Positions 6,924 through 16,557 are shown, counted from the first letter of the stretch. The stretch is DNA of 18,429 nucleotides from Candidatus Methanomethylophilaceae archaeon (GCA_017475875.1 JAFVET010000116.1:1-18429), one strand, 5' to 3'. Numbers and translations are program-made. The notes: generated by a model from the sequence alone, not told the origin.

Positions 6924-7481
6924 ATGATCACGCTACCTCTTGACGAAAAGACTGCCAGGTCCCTGAAACTGGGCGAGACCGTGTACCTTTCCGGGCCAGT
7001 CGTCACGGGACGCGACGAGATGCACCTGAGGGCCATGTCGCTGCCAGATGAATCAATCCCAGACGACCTTAAGGGTGCGGTGCTGTTCCACTGCGGCCCC
7101 ATAATGAGCAGAAGGGACGACGGTTCGTGGGCGGTCATCGCGGCCGGACCCACTACCTCCGCACGCATGAACTCCGTCGAAGCGGGATTCATCCGCAGGT
7201 TCGGGATACGCGCCATAATCGGGAAGGGTGGAATGTCGGAGGAGGTCTCCGAAGCCATGCGCGAGACAGGATGCGTCTATCTGGCCGCCACGGGGGGCGC
7301 CGCCATCTCCCTTGCTGAGGGACTTTCCAAGTGCAAGGGATGCGAATGGGAGGACCTGGGCATGGCGGAAGCCATGTGGAGGTTCGACACCAGCAGGTTC
7401 GGACCATTCATCGTGGCCATGGACTCCGAAGGCGGGAGCCTTTACCGCAACGTCACCGAATCCCTGGTCCGCGATTACTGA
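6924..7481 (+). CDS. fumB: Fumarate hydratase (class I), beta subunit
   Basis: Small subunit (185 residues), equivalent to the C-terminal domain of single-chain class I fumarase. It shows HCGPI (81-85 region), [10 protein letters not shown] (substrate-binding PTTSxRM motif), IIGKGGM and ATGGAAISL, and a C-terminal [10 protein letters not shown] segment that is conserved in the family. The ATG at 6924 is preceded by GGGGGTGA (6906-6913), a good ribosome binding site inside the end of the alpha gene. An in-frame TTG at 6918 overlapping the alpha stop is a less likely alternative. The two genes are clearly one operon. The last 7 nt overlap the 3' end of the convergent surface-protein gene. Confidence 0.93.
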   Translation: MITLPLDEKTARSLKLGETVYLSGPVVTGRDEMHLRAMSLPDESIPDDLKGAVLFHCGPIMSRRDDGSWAVIAAGPTTSARMNSVEAGFIRRFGIRAIIGKGGMSEEVSEAMRETGCVYLAATGGAAISLAEGLSKCKGCEWEDLGMAEAMWRFDTSRFGPFIVAMDSEGGSLYRNVTESLVRDY

Positions 7482-8338
7482 TCCCGCTCCTCGTCTTCGA
7501 GGTCGTTGACCAGCACTAGGCCGGTATTGGTGGTCTTCGCCGCCCTGTAGAGGAAGAAGCACGACACGATGAGGATGGCGATTACCACTATCCCTATCAG
7601 TTCCAAAGCGTGCGGCGTGTCCACCCCCCAGAGGTTGCCGTGTGAACGGGGGTACATGCTGATCTGCAACGGGGAGGGATCCACACTGGCGACGACGTCG
7701 GACTGTGTGAACTCCTCGAAACCCTTCTTCTCCACGCTCACCTCGTAGAGGCCGGCATCGCAGTCGATGGAGAACCTTCCGTCCGAATCCGTGATCAGCG
7801 TCTGGACGACGCCGTTGGAATCCTTTATGGTCACGGTCGCGTCGGACATCGGGGAACTGTCACCGTCGACGACCGACATCACGACTCCCGTGATGCTGGT
7901 CTGGGCTACGTCCATCCCTATCGGCGACTGGCCGCTGACGCTGGTGGTGATGCGGAGCTTCCCGTCCGAATCCGTGATCGCCGTTGAATAATCGAGCGTC
8001 AACGTGTTGTCCGAACTTATCTCGAGGTTTATCGGCGCCTTGGTGAGGATGTATCCGGTCTTCTCGAAATACAGGTACCTGCCGACCGAACGGTCGTAGG
8101 TGAGGTCGAAACGACCGTCCGCGGTGGTCTCCGAGACCGCTATCGATTCCCTGAGTGAATTGAGGACCGATACGGTCACGCCGAACAAGGGCGTGTCCCC
8201 TTTCTCGTAGGACAGGTCGGCCACGTATCCGTAGATGGAGACGGATTCATCCTCCGCACACACCGGTGCGAGGGCCAGTGGTGCCATGACGATGACAATC
8301 AACACAGCGACCGCCGCCTGTCCCGCTCTCATACCCAT
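7475..8338 (-). CDS. Secreted, membrane-anchored protein with carboxypeptidase-regulatory-like (CnaB/transthyretin-like) repeats
   Basis: 287 residues. The N-terminal hydrophobic stretch (4-24, [16 protein letters not shown]) ends in APVCA-ED, a likely signal-peptidase site. Two beta-rich repeats follow: roughly 34-95 ([26 protein letters not shown]...TTADGRFDL) and 148-230 ([25 protein letters not shown]...[25 protein letters not shown]). Both have the GxVxx...PLxxxxVxV...(T/S)DxxGRF pattern of carboxypeptidase regulatory-like domains. A membrane helix at ~246-266 and an acidic tail (EDEERDQ) put the repeats outside the cell. The function is probably structural or adhesive on the cell envelope. 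A box A at 8353-8362 predicts transcription starting near 8332, so the second Met (8332) may be the true leaderless start. Confidence 0.8.
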   Translation of the reverse strand: MGMRAGQAAVAVLIVIVMAPLALAPVCAEDESVSIYGYVADLSYEKGDTPLFGVTVSVLNSLRESIAVSETTADGRFDLTYDRSVGRYLYFEKTGYILTKAPINLEISSDNTLTLDYSTAITDSDGKLRITTSVSGQSPIGMDVAQTSITGVVMSVVDGDSSPMSDATVTIKDSNGVVQTLITDSDGRFSIDCDAGLYEVSVEKKGFEEFTQSDVVASVDPSPLQISMYPRSHGNLWGVDTPHALELIGIVVIAILIVSCFFLYRAAKTTNTGLVLVNDLEDEERDQ

Positions 8339-8352
8339 AGGACTGCCTCGAA

Positions 8353-8362
8353 GGATATATTA
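8353..8362 (-). promoter_or_regulatory. Box A of the surface-protein gene
   Basis: TAATATATCC on the minus strand, centred ~26 nt upstream of the in-frame ATG at 8332 and ~20 nt from the ATG at 8338. It favours the inner Met. Confidence 0.5.
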
Positions 8363-8812
8363 CACTTCGCACAGGATTGACCGATGGATCGTAACGGGGC
8401 GTGGGAGACGTATGACATGAGAGGGAACTCAACGCCGCTGGCTGAGGGGTCTCTGTCATGGAGATGTCATCTTGAACTCGTTACAGAACTCGTCGGACGA
8501 GCTCTCCGTCGGATCGACGGATCCTAAGATGTGCCGGTGTTCGATGTCCGGATAGTCGAACGAGTGGAGTGAAGTACACATTCAGAACAGAGGAACACGG
8601 CAACCGCCTCCGGTTATGATACCGGTGTCCAAAGGCTTGGTGACCAGAGGTCCCGTAAACCTGCGGGACATCCCGATAGCGACTGTTCCTTCCACTGGAA
8701 TATCGAGAAACCGTCCGATCCATGCCGCTGGGATGTCACCGGAGGACCCTATTCTAGAAGGAATATTCTTCTCGGAATCCACGGCGGTCATTAGTGAATG
8801 TTGCACGATATC
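8363..8812. other. ~450-bp region without a confirmed gene, rich in short hairpins
   Basis: Two opposed open frames overlap here: a 74-codon frame on minus 8582-8806, and a plus frame from about 8550 with an ATG at 8616. Neither has a recognisable domain, promoter or ribosome binding site, so this may be a decayed gene or regulatory RNA. Perfect small hairpins are CTCGT/ACGAG (8489-8501), CCGTCG-GAT-CGACGG (8506-8520), CCGGT/ACCGG (8610-8625) and GTCCCG/CGGGAC (8650-8669). GAACTCGT repeats at 8474-8481 and 8486-8493. Confidence 0.4.
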
Positions 8813-8823
8813 TTTTTATGTAT
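8813..8823 (+). promoter_or_regulatory. Box A of lhr
   Basis: TTTTTATGTAT predicts transcription starting near 8844. That would exclude the ATGs at 8798 and 8831 and supports the ATG at 8855 as the start of lhr. Confidence 0.55.
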
Positions 8824-8854
8824 CCGCACAATGGGAAATGCGATTGTGGTCTTA

Positions 8855-11800
8855 ATGTTAGAGAGAATCGACAGAACATATACCAAGGATGAGGTAATGG
8901 GCATGATGGAGCCCCTGATCTCGACCTGGTTCAACGAACGGTTCGATGATTTGACGATTCCCCAAGCAAAAGCCATACCGGTGATACATCAAAGACGCAG
9001 CGTACTTGTCTCGTCTCCTACCGGTTCCGGTAAGACCCTTACAGCATTCACCAGCATTATCAACGAACTCACCCGGTACGCCCGCGAAGGGGTCCTGGAA
9101 GAACGTGTCTATTGTATCTATGTCTCACCTTTGAAAGCCCTTGCCAACGATGTTAACCGCAATTTGAACACGCCTCTCGCGGAAATGAGGGAAACGGCTG
9201 CGGCACACGGCATGAACGTCCCGGATATCCGCGTGGCGGTCAGATCTGGGGATACACCTCAAAGCGAAAGACAGAAAATGGTACGCCACCCACCGCATAT
9301 TCTTATTACGACTCCAGAAAGCCTCGCACTTATATTGGCGGCTCCGAAATTCAAAGATTCTCTGAAAAAATTAGAATGGCTCATACTAGACGAAATACAC
9401 GACATATGTGATTCCAAAAGGGGCGCCTTCCTTTCTCTGACCCTGGAACGTCTAAGATTACATTGTGAAACGGAGTTCACCAGAATCGGGCTTTCGGCTA
9501 CATTGGCTCCGATAGAGGCTATCGCCGCATACCTGGTAGGATGCAACCCAGACGGAAGCTGCAGGGACGTAGCCCTTATAGAATCGGGTTCGAAGAAGAA
9601 ACTGGACCTCAAGGTCATCTGCCCTACCGATGATATGACCGCGTTCTCGTCGGACATGGTCAACTCGATGATGTACGATACGCTCAAGGAACTGGTGGAG
9701 GCGCACGATACAACCCTTGTTTTCACCAACACCCGTTCGGGTGCCGAAAGCGTCGTATACAAACTAAAGGAACGCGGGATAGAAAATATTGAAGTTCACC
9801 ACAGCTCCCTGGGCAAGGAGATACGCCTCGACGTTGAGGAGAGGTTGAAGAGAGGTGAAATCAAATGCGTTGTATCCTCGACATCGCTGGAACTTGGTAT
9901 CGACATAGGTTCCGTCGACCTCGTCTGCCAGATAGGTTCCCCCAAATCTGTGGCGAAAGGACTGCAGAGGATAGGGAGGAGCGGCCACAGCTTCGGGAAG
10001 GTGGCCAAGGGAAGGCTCCTGGTTTTCGACCCGGACGACCTTGTGGAATGCGCGGTCATGTGCCGCGCAGCACACCGTGGGGACATAGACCGCGTCGGCA
10101 TACCCGAGAACTGCCTCGACGTCCTCTCCCAGACCGTGGTCGGCATGAGCCTCGACAGCAGATGGTCCACGGACGACGCCTACGACCTGGTCCGGGGATC
10201 GTATTGTTACCGCAACCTCGACCGTGCCTCGTTCGACAGCGTAGTGAAATATCTGGGCAGCAAAGACGACTTCGAAGGTGTTTATTCCAAGATCTGGTAC
10301 GACGAAGAGGAGAAGGTGTTCGGGAAGAAGAAAGGGTCCCGTATGATCTACTTCATGAACCTGGGGACCATTCCCGAAGAGGCCAACTACCGTGTCATAA
10401 CCAACCATGGGACCACGGCTGGAGAGCTATCCGAGAAGTTCGTAGAAAGACTCTCGCCCAGGGACGTGTTCGTCCTCGGTGGCAGGTCGTTCGAGTTCGT
10501 ACGTTCCAAAGGCATGACCGCCTACGTGAAGGAGGCCAACGGCCGTAAACCGACCGTACCGTCATGGGCGGGAGAGATGCTTCCACGTTCCTTCGACCTT
10601 TCCATGGACGTCGCAAGGTTCCGCGGGGAGATGGCGGATAGGATAAACCTCCCCGATAAAGAAGCCATATCATCCATTTCCGAGGAATTCGACGTGAACG
10701 AGGGATCCGCGCGCAGCATCCTGTCGTATTTCCGTGAACAGGAAGCTGTGGCCGGGTTCATACCTGATTCGAAGGTCCTCGCCGTCGAGGAGTACATAGA
10801 CCCGTCGGGCAACCAGAAACTGATATTCCACTTCCCGTTCGGTCGCAGGGTAAACGACGCCCTGTCGCGTGCCTATGCTTACAGGATGTCCAACATGATG
10901 GCCGCCAACGTCGCGGTGACGATATCGGATGACAGCTTCATGCTGGGGTGTCCCCGCAAATTCGACTTGGAACAGATACCGGGTCTGATAAAAGCCGAAG
11001 AACTCGATACCATTCTGAGGAAATCCATCCGCGATTCCGAGATATTCAAGCTGAGATTCAGACACACGGCCGCCAGGAGCTTCATGATCCTCCGCAACTA
11101 CATGGGCCGTCCCATATCCGTAAACCGTCAGCAGACCCGGTCGACCTATCTTTTGGAGACTTTGGGCAACATGGAGGGCGTGCCGGTCATAGAGGAGACC
11201 TACCGCGAGGTGTTGGAGGACGATATGGACATCAAGAACGCGAAGGTTGTCCTCGACATGATGGGGACAGGCGACATGTCCGTGAGGCTCATCCCGTTCA
11301 GCGGCACACCGTCGCCTTTCGCGCATTCCGCTATCCTGTCAGGATTCTCCGACATAGTGCTGATGGAGGACCGTTCCGCACTGTTACGGGAACTCCACCG
11401 CAAGGTGCTTCACAGGGCGCTCGGCGATTCGGTCTCGGAGTTCGAGTTCACGGAAGACCAGGTCATACCGTACTTCGCCCAGAAGACGGAACGCATAACG
11501 TCGAAAGACGACGTGGTCAAACTCCTGATGGCCACGGGTCCGCTCCAGGCTTTCAGGGAGAGGGGACGCAACATCTACACGTACAGCGACGTCGACCGCA
11601 AGGTCCTGGACGGCTGGCTCAGGGAGCTCATATCCGAAGGTGTGCTGGGCACCGTGGTCCTGGAAGACGTCCATCTGGCACCGACGAGCGAGATACCGTA
11701 CTACGCCGAAGCCACCCGCAGGGAACGCACCCTCAACGAGACGGACGAGAGCGTGTACTCGCTTATAGACAATGACGCGCACATATCGGAGATAGCCGAG

Positions 11801-14218
11801 AAACTGGAGCTCAGCGAGGACATGGTGCTCAGGTCCGTGAGGAAACTGGAATCGATGTACCTGATCACCCGCTCCGGGATCGACGGCAGGAACCGCTGGT
11901 CGTTCTCCCGCTGTTCCCTCGAAAAGGTCGATCACGACGCCGCGGTCGACAGGATAATCCTGAGGCACCTTGAGTGCTTCGCACCGGCGACGGCGGAGGA
12001 GATAGCCTTCGCACTTTCTCTCCCGGAGGGACAGACGCGCACCTCCCTCGAATCGCTGGTTGCCACAGAGGACGTCGTCAAAGGGCGGTTCATCATCTCC
12101 GAAGGCGACCAGTACATGCTGAAACTGGACCACATGCGCCTCCGGTCAGGCAAAGAGGACGTCTACGACTACGAGAGCGTCGAACGCTACCGTCTGTCTA
12201 AGGGGCGTAAGTTCGAGAGCATCACGGACTACTTCGAGTTCTACGGGTCCGCAGGCATGGAACTGGACGTCTACTCGAGGGTGGAGGACTTCGACCTCGC
12301 CGAATGGATGTCCATGCGCGAATCCGGGGAACTCCTCCTGGGCAGGTTCGTCAAGGGTAGGGTCAAGTTCGTCCTCAAGGAGGAGGGCGACAGGTACGCC
12401 GCCCTGCGCCACGACGAGACGTCGCCCGGCGACTCGCAGATCATGGACATGATCGAGAGGATGGGCATGGCCACCATGAGGCAGCTTGCCGCGGCGACCG
12501 GTATGGAGAAGGAACATGTGAAGGACGCGATCATGCGCCTCGACCGTTCCCTCAAGATCATAAGGGCGTTCAACGAGAGGGAGGACTGGGGTACCGAGAA
12601 CTATTATTCCGCGTACAAGCCGGACCCCCCAGTGGACGACGCCGTCGCCACGCTCACCAAAAGGGCCATACGCGCATACGGGCCGCTCCCCCTGGCGGGG
12701 ATGAGGTTCCTCGTCGACGCGCCGCTGGATGTGATCGAACAGGCGGCGGCGGACGTGGGCGCGGTCACCATCTCTGTAGGGGAGGGACAGACCCCGATGC
12801 TCGTTATGAAGGACGAGGTGCCTCTTATCGGAAAGTGCAAGCAGGAGGAACCCCCGGTGAACCTGGTTTCCCTCTCCGACCCCGATATAGCGTCCAAATG
12901 GGCGGAGGTCAACGCGAGGTACGGTGACCGCTGGATCTTCCCGCTGGTCCGTGGCAACACCCTGGTGGGCGGGGCCGAACTGTGGGAGATGTCGGGATGC
13001 GTGGAGATAAGGTCCCTCGACATGGACTCGCCCGACCTGATAGACGAGGTCCTCGACGCCATCGACAGGGCGATGGGTTTCTTCCGGATGAAGGGCATAG
13101 ACGTGGTGAGGATCAGGGAGGTCCTCAACACAGACGCCGCCGACCTCGACGGCCACATAGAGGAATCCCTCCTGGGTCACGGATACATATTCACAAACGG
13201 GTTCTACGCCAAAGGCGACATAATCGACTGGTGCATCGGCGAACAGGATCTGATCGCGTACGTCATGACCAAGCAACGCGTCTCCAAGAACACCCGCTAT
13301 GCTACCGTACAGGACGTGGTGTCGGAAAGGGGATACATCCGCGGGGACCAGGAGATCATGACCAGGGTCAACGACCGCACCACCATGAAGAAACAGATGG
13401 AGAAGGGCGGACTGGTGCATATGGTGCTCTCACCACCGTTCCAAGGTTATACCGATATGGAACACGCGTCGATATTCCGCTCGGAAAAGGGATACGCACC
13501 GGAAGGCGAGGCGCTAGAGGTACTGAACATAATAAGGTCGAGACAACCGATATCCAAGAAGAGCCTGATAGAGAACTCACCTTATTCGGCAGACCGTACC
13601 ACTGATCTGTTATCCGAATTGTACAAACAATCGATCCTCTACATCGATTCCGATTCCAACTATTGCGAGGTCCCGCGGATCGACATGGGTCACTGGGAAG
13701 CGGTCAAATACGTCGTCAAGATGCATTTCAGGGACTTCGGTATATTCTCGGCGGAGGAACTGTCCCAGTTCGTATCGGTAAAGATGGGTTCGCTCCGCAC
13801 CGTCCTCCGCGACCTGGTCGAGGAGGGCTTCCTCGTCAAAGGCTTCTTCCTGAAGGACGACCCCACGCTGAGGTGGATGCTGAAGGAGGACCTCGGTTCC
13901 AAACACTGGAGGTTCTCAGAATCATTCGTGCTCAACAGCCAGGACAACCTCCACCTGTACCTCCGCGGCTACATCAAGAAGGAAGTGGGATCGTCCAAAT
14001 CCGTCATCATGATGGGGACCAGGGTGATCGGATCCTTCAAAGGAAAGGTGTGCGCCTCGGGTGCCAAGGTCGAGGAGTTCGAGGGATCGGAGCGCGCGGA
14101 GAGGGTCCTGAAGGAGACGGCCCAGTCCGTAGGGGCCAGACTCGACACCCAGAGGCAGCGCGAGGACGACGACTGGGACGTCTCGGAGTTCTATGTGAAG
14201 TTCAACCCCGGCGCATGA
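8855..14218 (+). CDS. lhr: Lhr-family superfamily 2 ATP-dependent helicase, extra-long form
   Basis: DNA repair helicase of 1787 residues counted from the ATG at 8855; the open frame extends to 8798. Helicase motifs: Walker A SSPTGSGKT (53-61), VSPLKALANDV (Ia), DEIH (179-182), SAT (214-216), TLVFTNTRSGAE (IV), SSTSLELGID (V) and QRIGRSGH (VI, 371-378). An Lhr-type winged helix and domain 4 follow (for example HFPFGRRVNDALSRAYAYR). A long C-terminal region with repeated winged-helix segments comes after that. Around 1354 (DRWIFPLVRGNTLVGGAELWE) and 1692 (NSQDNLHLYLRGY...VIMMGTRVIGSFKG) are two segments resembling the beta-barrel of HTH_42/AlkZ-like proteins. Archaeal Lhr core proteins are ~850-950 residues and E. 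coli Lhr 1538, so this is unusually long. The first ~300 codons look richer in A+T than the rest. The gene abuts the convergent ogg gene. Confidence 0.92.
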   Translation: MLERIDRTYTKDEVMGMMEPLISTWFNERFDDLTIPQAKAIPVIHQRRSVLVSSPTGSGKTLTAFTSIINELTRYAREGVLEERVYCIYVSPLKALANDVNRNLNTPLAEMRETAAAHGMNVPDIRVAVRSGDTPQSERQKMVRHPPHILITTPESLALILAAPKFKDSLKKLEWLILDEIHDICDSKRGAFLSLTLERLRLHCETEFTRIGLSATLAPIEAIAAYLVGCNPDGSCRDVALIESGSKKKLDLKVICPTDDMTAFSSDMVNSMMYDTLKELVEAHDTTLVFTNTRSGAESVVYKLKERGIENIEVHHSSLGKEIRLDVEERLKRGEIKCVVSSTSLELGIDIGSVDLVCQIGSPKSVAKGLQRIGRSGHSFGKVAKGRLLVFDPDDLVECAVMCRAAHRGDIDRVGIPENCLDVLSQTVVGMSLDSRWSTDDAYDLVRGSYCYRNLDRASFDSVVKYLGSKDDFEGVYSKIWYDEEEKVFGKKKGSRMIYFMNLGTIPEEANYRVITNHGTTAGELSEKFVERLSPRDVFVLGGRSFEFVRSKGMTAYVKEANGRKPTVPSWAGEMLPRSFDLSMDVARFRGEMADRINLPDKEAISSISEEFDVNEGSARSILSYFREQEAVAGFIPDSKVLAVEEYIDPSGNQKLIFHFPFGRRVNDALSRAYAYRMSNMMAANVAVTISDDSFMLGCPRKFDLEQIPGLIKAEELDTILRKSIRDSEIFKLRFRHTAARSFMILRNYMGRPISVNRQQTRSTYLLETLGNMEGVPVIEETYREVLEDDMDIKNAKVVLDMMGTGDMSVRLIPFSGTPSPFAHSAILSGFSDIVLMEDRSALLRELHRKVLHRALGDSVSEFEFTEDQVIPYFAQKTERITSKDDVVKLLMATGPLQAFRERGRNIYTYSDVDRKVLDGWLRELISEGVLGTVVLEDVHLAPTSEIPYYAEATRRERTLNETDESVYSLIDNDAHISEIAEKLELSEDMVLRSVRKLESMYLITRSGIDGRNRWSFSRCSLEKVDHDAAVDRIILRHLECFAPATAEEIAFALSLPEGQTRTSLESLVATEDVVKGRFIISEGDQYMLKLDHMRLRSGKEDVYDYESVERYRLSKGRKFESITDYFEFYGSAGMELDVYSRVEDFDLAEWMSMRESGELLLGRFVKGRVKFVLKEEGDRYAALRHDETSPGDSQIMDMIERMGMATMRQLAAATGMEKEHVKDAIMRLDRSLKIIRAFNEREDWGTENYYSAYKPDPPVDDAVATLTKRAIRAYGPLPLAGMRFLVDAPLDVIEQAAADVGAVTISVGEGQTPMLVMKDEVPLIGKCKQEEPPVNLVSLSDPDIASKWAEVNARYGDRWIFPLVRGNTLVGGAELWEMSGCVEIRSLDMDSPDLIDEVLDAIDRAMGFFRMKGIDVVRIREVLNTDAADLDGHIEESLLGHGYIFTNGFYAKGDIIDWCIGEQDLIAYVMTKQRVSKNTRYATVQDVVSERGYIRGDQEIMTRVNDRTTMKKQMEKGGLVHMVLSPPFQGYTDMEHASIFRSEKGYAPEGEALEVLNIIRSRQPISKKSLIENSPYSADRTTDLLSELYKQSILYIDSDSNYCEVPRIDMGHWEAVKYVVKMHFRDFGIFSAEELSQFVSVKMGSLRTVLRDLVEEGFLVKGFFLKDDPTLRWMLKEDLGSKHWRFSESFVLNSQDNLHLYLRGYIKKEVGSSKSVIMMGTRVIGSFKGKVCASGAKVEEFEGSERAERVLKETAQSVGARLDTQRQREDDDWDVSEFYVKFNPGA

Positions 14219-15055
14219 TCAGATGAACGCGCTGTGGTACAGGAACTCCTGGGCGTAGCCCGCGTAAGGTCCGAAGAGCTCGCGCCCTTTGTCCGCCACC
14301 TTGCGGTAGCTGCCGGTGACCCCGTACTTGAGGTCCATGACCTTCGAGATGCGGGCGTCCACCGGGAACGCCTCCAGATGGTCGAATGCGAAGAGCGCTA
14401 CGCAATCGGCGACCTTTGGGCCTACGCCCTCTATGTCGCAGAGGACCTCCGTGCACATCCCGTAATCGTATTCGGCTATGGCGTCGAGGTCTATCGCACC
14501 GGACTCCGTCCTCTCGGCCAATTTGACCAAACGCTCGTCACGGTAGCCCAGCCTGCAGGCGGAGATGCGTTCCGGACGGTCCAGGATCTCGGATGGTGTC
14601 GGGAAAGAATGCCTCCCTCCGAGGTCCCTGCCGAACGTGTCGCAAACCGACTCCACCATCCCTCCGATGCGGGCCACGTTGGCGTTCGTAGCCAGAAGAT
14701 AAGTGGCGAGGCACTCCCAACGGTCCTGGCGCAGGATCCTGAGTCCTGGGCAGCGCCCGACCAGTTCCCCCACGTACGCGTCACGGGACGAGATGTCCTC
14801 CATTATCCCGTCGAAGTCGTCGTCGCAGCGGAAATAATCCAAAATGACCTTGCGGTCGTCGCATCCGGTGACCTCTATGCCGCCTTCGACGGAAGACATC
14901 GTCACCACATCCGTTCCGAGGACCCCTTGCCAGCTTCCGTCGGGCTGTTTCTTCCACCTATGCGCCTGTCCGCACCCCAATGTGGCGTCCAGGGAGACGT
15001 CGATCTCGACCTTCATGGACGGCGTATCTCCTGTCCCATAGATTATCATACGCAT
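14219..15055 (-). CDS. ogg: 8-oxoguanine DNA glycosylase, OGG1-type (HhH-GPD superfamily)
   Basis: Base-excision repair enzyme that removes 8-oxoguanine and cleaves the abasic site. Numbered from the ATG at 15055 (278 residues): an N-terminal beta domain with TLGCGQAHRW (25-34, OGG1 SGQxFRW); LRQDRWECLATYLLATNANVARI (108-130); and the helix-hairpin-helix CDIEGVGPKVADCVALF (206-222) with catalytic Lys214. The loop FPVDARISKVM (230-240) follows, with catalytic Asp233. These fit OGG1 Lys249/Asp268. The alternative start at 15016 (MKVEIDV) is preceded by AGGAGAT and matches the usual family N-terminus better, so either Met is possible. The stop codon is directly adjacent to that of lhr on the other strand. 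The upstream surface-protein gene ends 18 nt before 15055, so the two may be co-transcribed. Confidence 0.9.
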   Translation of the reverse strand: MRMIIYGTGDTPSMKVEIDVSLDATLGCGQAHRWKKQPDGSWQGVLGTDVVTMSSVEGGIEVTGCDDRKVILDYFRCDDDFDGIMEDISSRDAYVGELVGRCPGLRILRQDRWECLATYLLATNANVARIGGMVESVCDTFGRDLGGRHSFPTPSEILDRPERISACRLGYRDERLVKLAERTESGAIDLDAIAEYDYGMCTEVLCDIEGVGPKVADCVALFAFDHLEAFPVDARISKVMDLKYGVTGSYRKVADKGRELFGPYAGYAQEFLYHSAFI

Positions 15056-15073
15056 CGAAGCGGACGGAACCGT

Positions 15074-16432
15074 TCAGAATCTGGACCTGCGATGGTTGAT
15101 CGCCATCACAACGAAAAGGACCGCAAGAACCGCTACAACCGCCAGGACGATGACGAGGACCGGACTCCCGTTCCCGGATTCCGCCGACGGTTGCGGTGAA
15201 TACATTGCACGGATGGCACCGACCTCCCCGCGGAGATCGGAAGATTCCTGCTCGGACAACGGTCTGAACTCCGGCATGGGTATGTCGACCGAGGTCTGCG
15301 GCAGGTTGTCGTATACCGTCGCTACCAACGTCGCCCCCCATCCGGGAATCTCCGATGGGACGACGATGCTCCCGACCGCCGAGAACACGTAACCGGAGAT
15401 GTCGATAACGTCTTCCCCGAACTCCGATGCGCCCGACTGCGACAGGACCACTTCACCGTCCCTGACGGTCGCATCGGCCCCGAATCCGAATGTCAACGTG
15501 GTCACGTCGACCTGATGCCCGAAGAAATACGCGAATATCTGTTCGAGTCCGTACGCTCCCGAACCAGCCTCGATGAACGACAATAGCGTCTCGGGAACCA
15601 TCGACCGATAGGGACTGTCTTCGGCGGTCAGGAGTTCGACCGCATCGTCGGAGAGGAAGTATCCCTGGGCCAGTGCGATGTCCTTGATGTGGATCGTGCA
15701 GCCTATCATCCATTCGTCACCCTCGTGACCCCGGATGTCCATGCCTTCCAGTTCCAGGTCGAACGTCAGCTCCGTCGACAACCCGACGAGCGGCTCCATG
15801 TGTCCGTACGAGATGGAGAGCCGATCCCCATCCATATAGGGTAGGACGTCTGTCTGCAGTGCGAACGTCGTCCTCGTGGAAATGGAACCCGACATCGAGA
15901 CGGGATCGCCTTCGGCATCGGTACCGGTCACGATGTCCCCGTACCCGTCGTAGAGGATGGATGCCCTGACACCTGCGTCGCCGTTATGGGACGGGATCCT
16001 CCCTGCCGCCGCATCCTTGAAGACCTGAAGCACCCCGTCGAGGTCTCCAGCGATATATTCGCCAGCATCGGGAAGCCTTCCCGAATCGGACAGGCCGAAC
16101 ATCGCCTCGAGATGGGTGGAGAACGAATCGTCAACCTCCCCCGGGGACGCGTCGGTCAACCAGGACGACCTCACGCCGAGTCCGTCCTCCACCGACACCT
16201 TTGACCCGAGGAGCGACAGCCCCAGCCAGATCCTCAACGCATCAGCCAACGTGGACGCGCCGGACAGCTGACCTGTATCCTTCAACCATGCATCAAGGTC
16301 CGTGATGTCGACATCCACGGAGCAACCGTAATGCCCGTCGGGTTCCACGCCGACCGACGACCCGGGTACGCCCAACGAGAAAACGAGCAGGGATACGACA
16401 ATGACGCAACCTGCCGCGGACACCGACCTCAT
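15074..16432 (-). CDS. Secreted protein with C-terminal membrane anchor, family unknown
   Basis: 452 residues. A signal peptide is clear (MRSVSAAGCVIVVSLLVFSL, cleavage probably near GVPGSSVG). The ~400-residue acidic, Ser/Asp/Gly-rich ectodomain has beta-type alternation and no domain I recognise. A membrane helix follows at ~424-446 (PVLVIVLAVVAVLAVLFVVMA) with a short basic tail (NHRRSRF), giving an outside-facing, single-pass protein. A Ser/Pro-rich linker (SPQPSAESGNGSP) precedes the helix. No PGF- or LPXTG-like sorting signal is visible. The ATG at 16432 lies about 28 nt after a weak box A (GATAAGAATAAG, 16466-16455), so the mRNA may be leaderless. Probably a lineage-restricted cell-envelope protein; its position upstream of ogg may be incidental. 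Confidence 0.75.
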   Translation of the reverse strand: MRSVSAAGCVIVVSLLVFSLGVPGSSVGVEPDGHYGCSVDVDITDLDAWLKDTGQLSGASTLADALRIWLGLSLLGSKVSVEDGLGVRSSWLTDASPGEVDDSFSTHLEAMFGLSDSGRLPDAGEYIAGDLDGVLQVFKDAAAGRIPSHNGDAGVRASILYDGYGDIVTGTDAEGDPVSMSGSISTRTTFALQTDVLPYMDGDRLSISYGHMEPLVGLSTELTFDLELEGMDIRGHEGDEWMIGCTIHIKDIALAQGYFLSDDAVELLTAEDSPYRSMVPETLLSFIEAGSGAYGLEQIFAYFFGHQVDVTTLTFGFGADATVRDGEVVLSQSGASEFGEDVIDISGYVFSAVGSIVVPSEIPGWGATLVATVYDNLPQTSVDIPMPEFRPLSEQESSDLRGEVGAIRAMYSPQPSAESGNGSPVLVIVLAVVAVLAVLFVVMAINHRRSRF

Positions 16433-16454
16433 GGGATGACATCGGCCGTATGAC

Positions 16455-16466
16455 TCTTATTCTTAT
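16455..16466 (-). promoter_or_regulatory. Possible box A of the 452-residue surface-protein gene
   Basis: GATAAGAATAAG on the minus strand, centred ~28 nt upstream of the ATG at 16432. Weak match to box A. Confidence 0.35.
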
Positions 16467-16523
16467 CCACGGAAAACGGGAACGAACGTCCTATTCAGCC
16501 AATTCACCGACCCCCAGAATCCC

Positions 16524-16557
16524 CTTAAATACGAACCGTGTATCATACATCTGGAGG
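16524..16557 (+). promoter_or_regulatory. radA promoter (box A) and ribosome binding site
   Basis: CTTAAATA (16524-16531) is a good box A. TGGAGG (16552-16557), 7 nt before the ATG at 16565, is a strong Shine-Dalgarno sequence and decides that start over the in-frame ATG at 16538. radA is one of the few genes here with both a leader and a strong ribosome binding site. Confidence 0.65.

Noticed and set aside
8582..8806. 74-codon minus-strand ORF with plausible codon use
   Set aside because: The overlapping plus-strand frame looks equally plausible, there is no promoter or ribosome binding site, and I recognise no family. Recorded only as an uncertain region.
12146..13420. 424-codon minus-strand ORF inside lhr
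   Set aside because: It is His/Val/Arg-rich with no domain and lies entirely opposite the well-supported lhr frame: a shadow ORF from G+C-rich codons.
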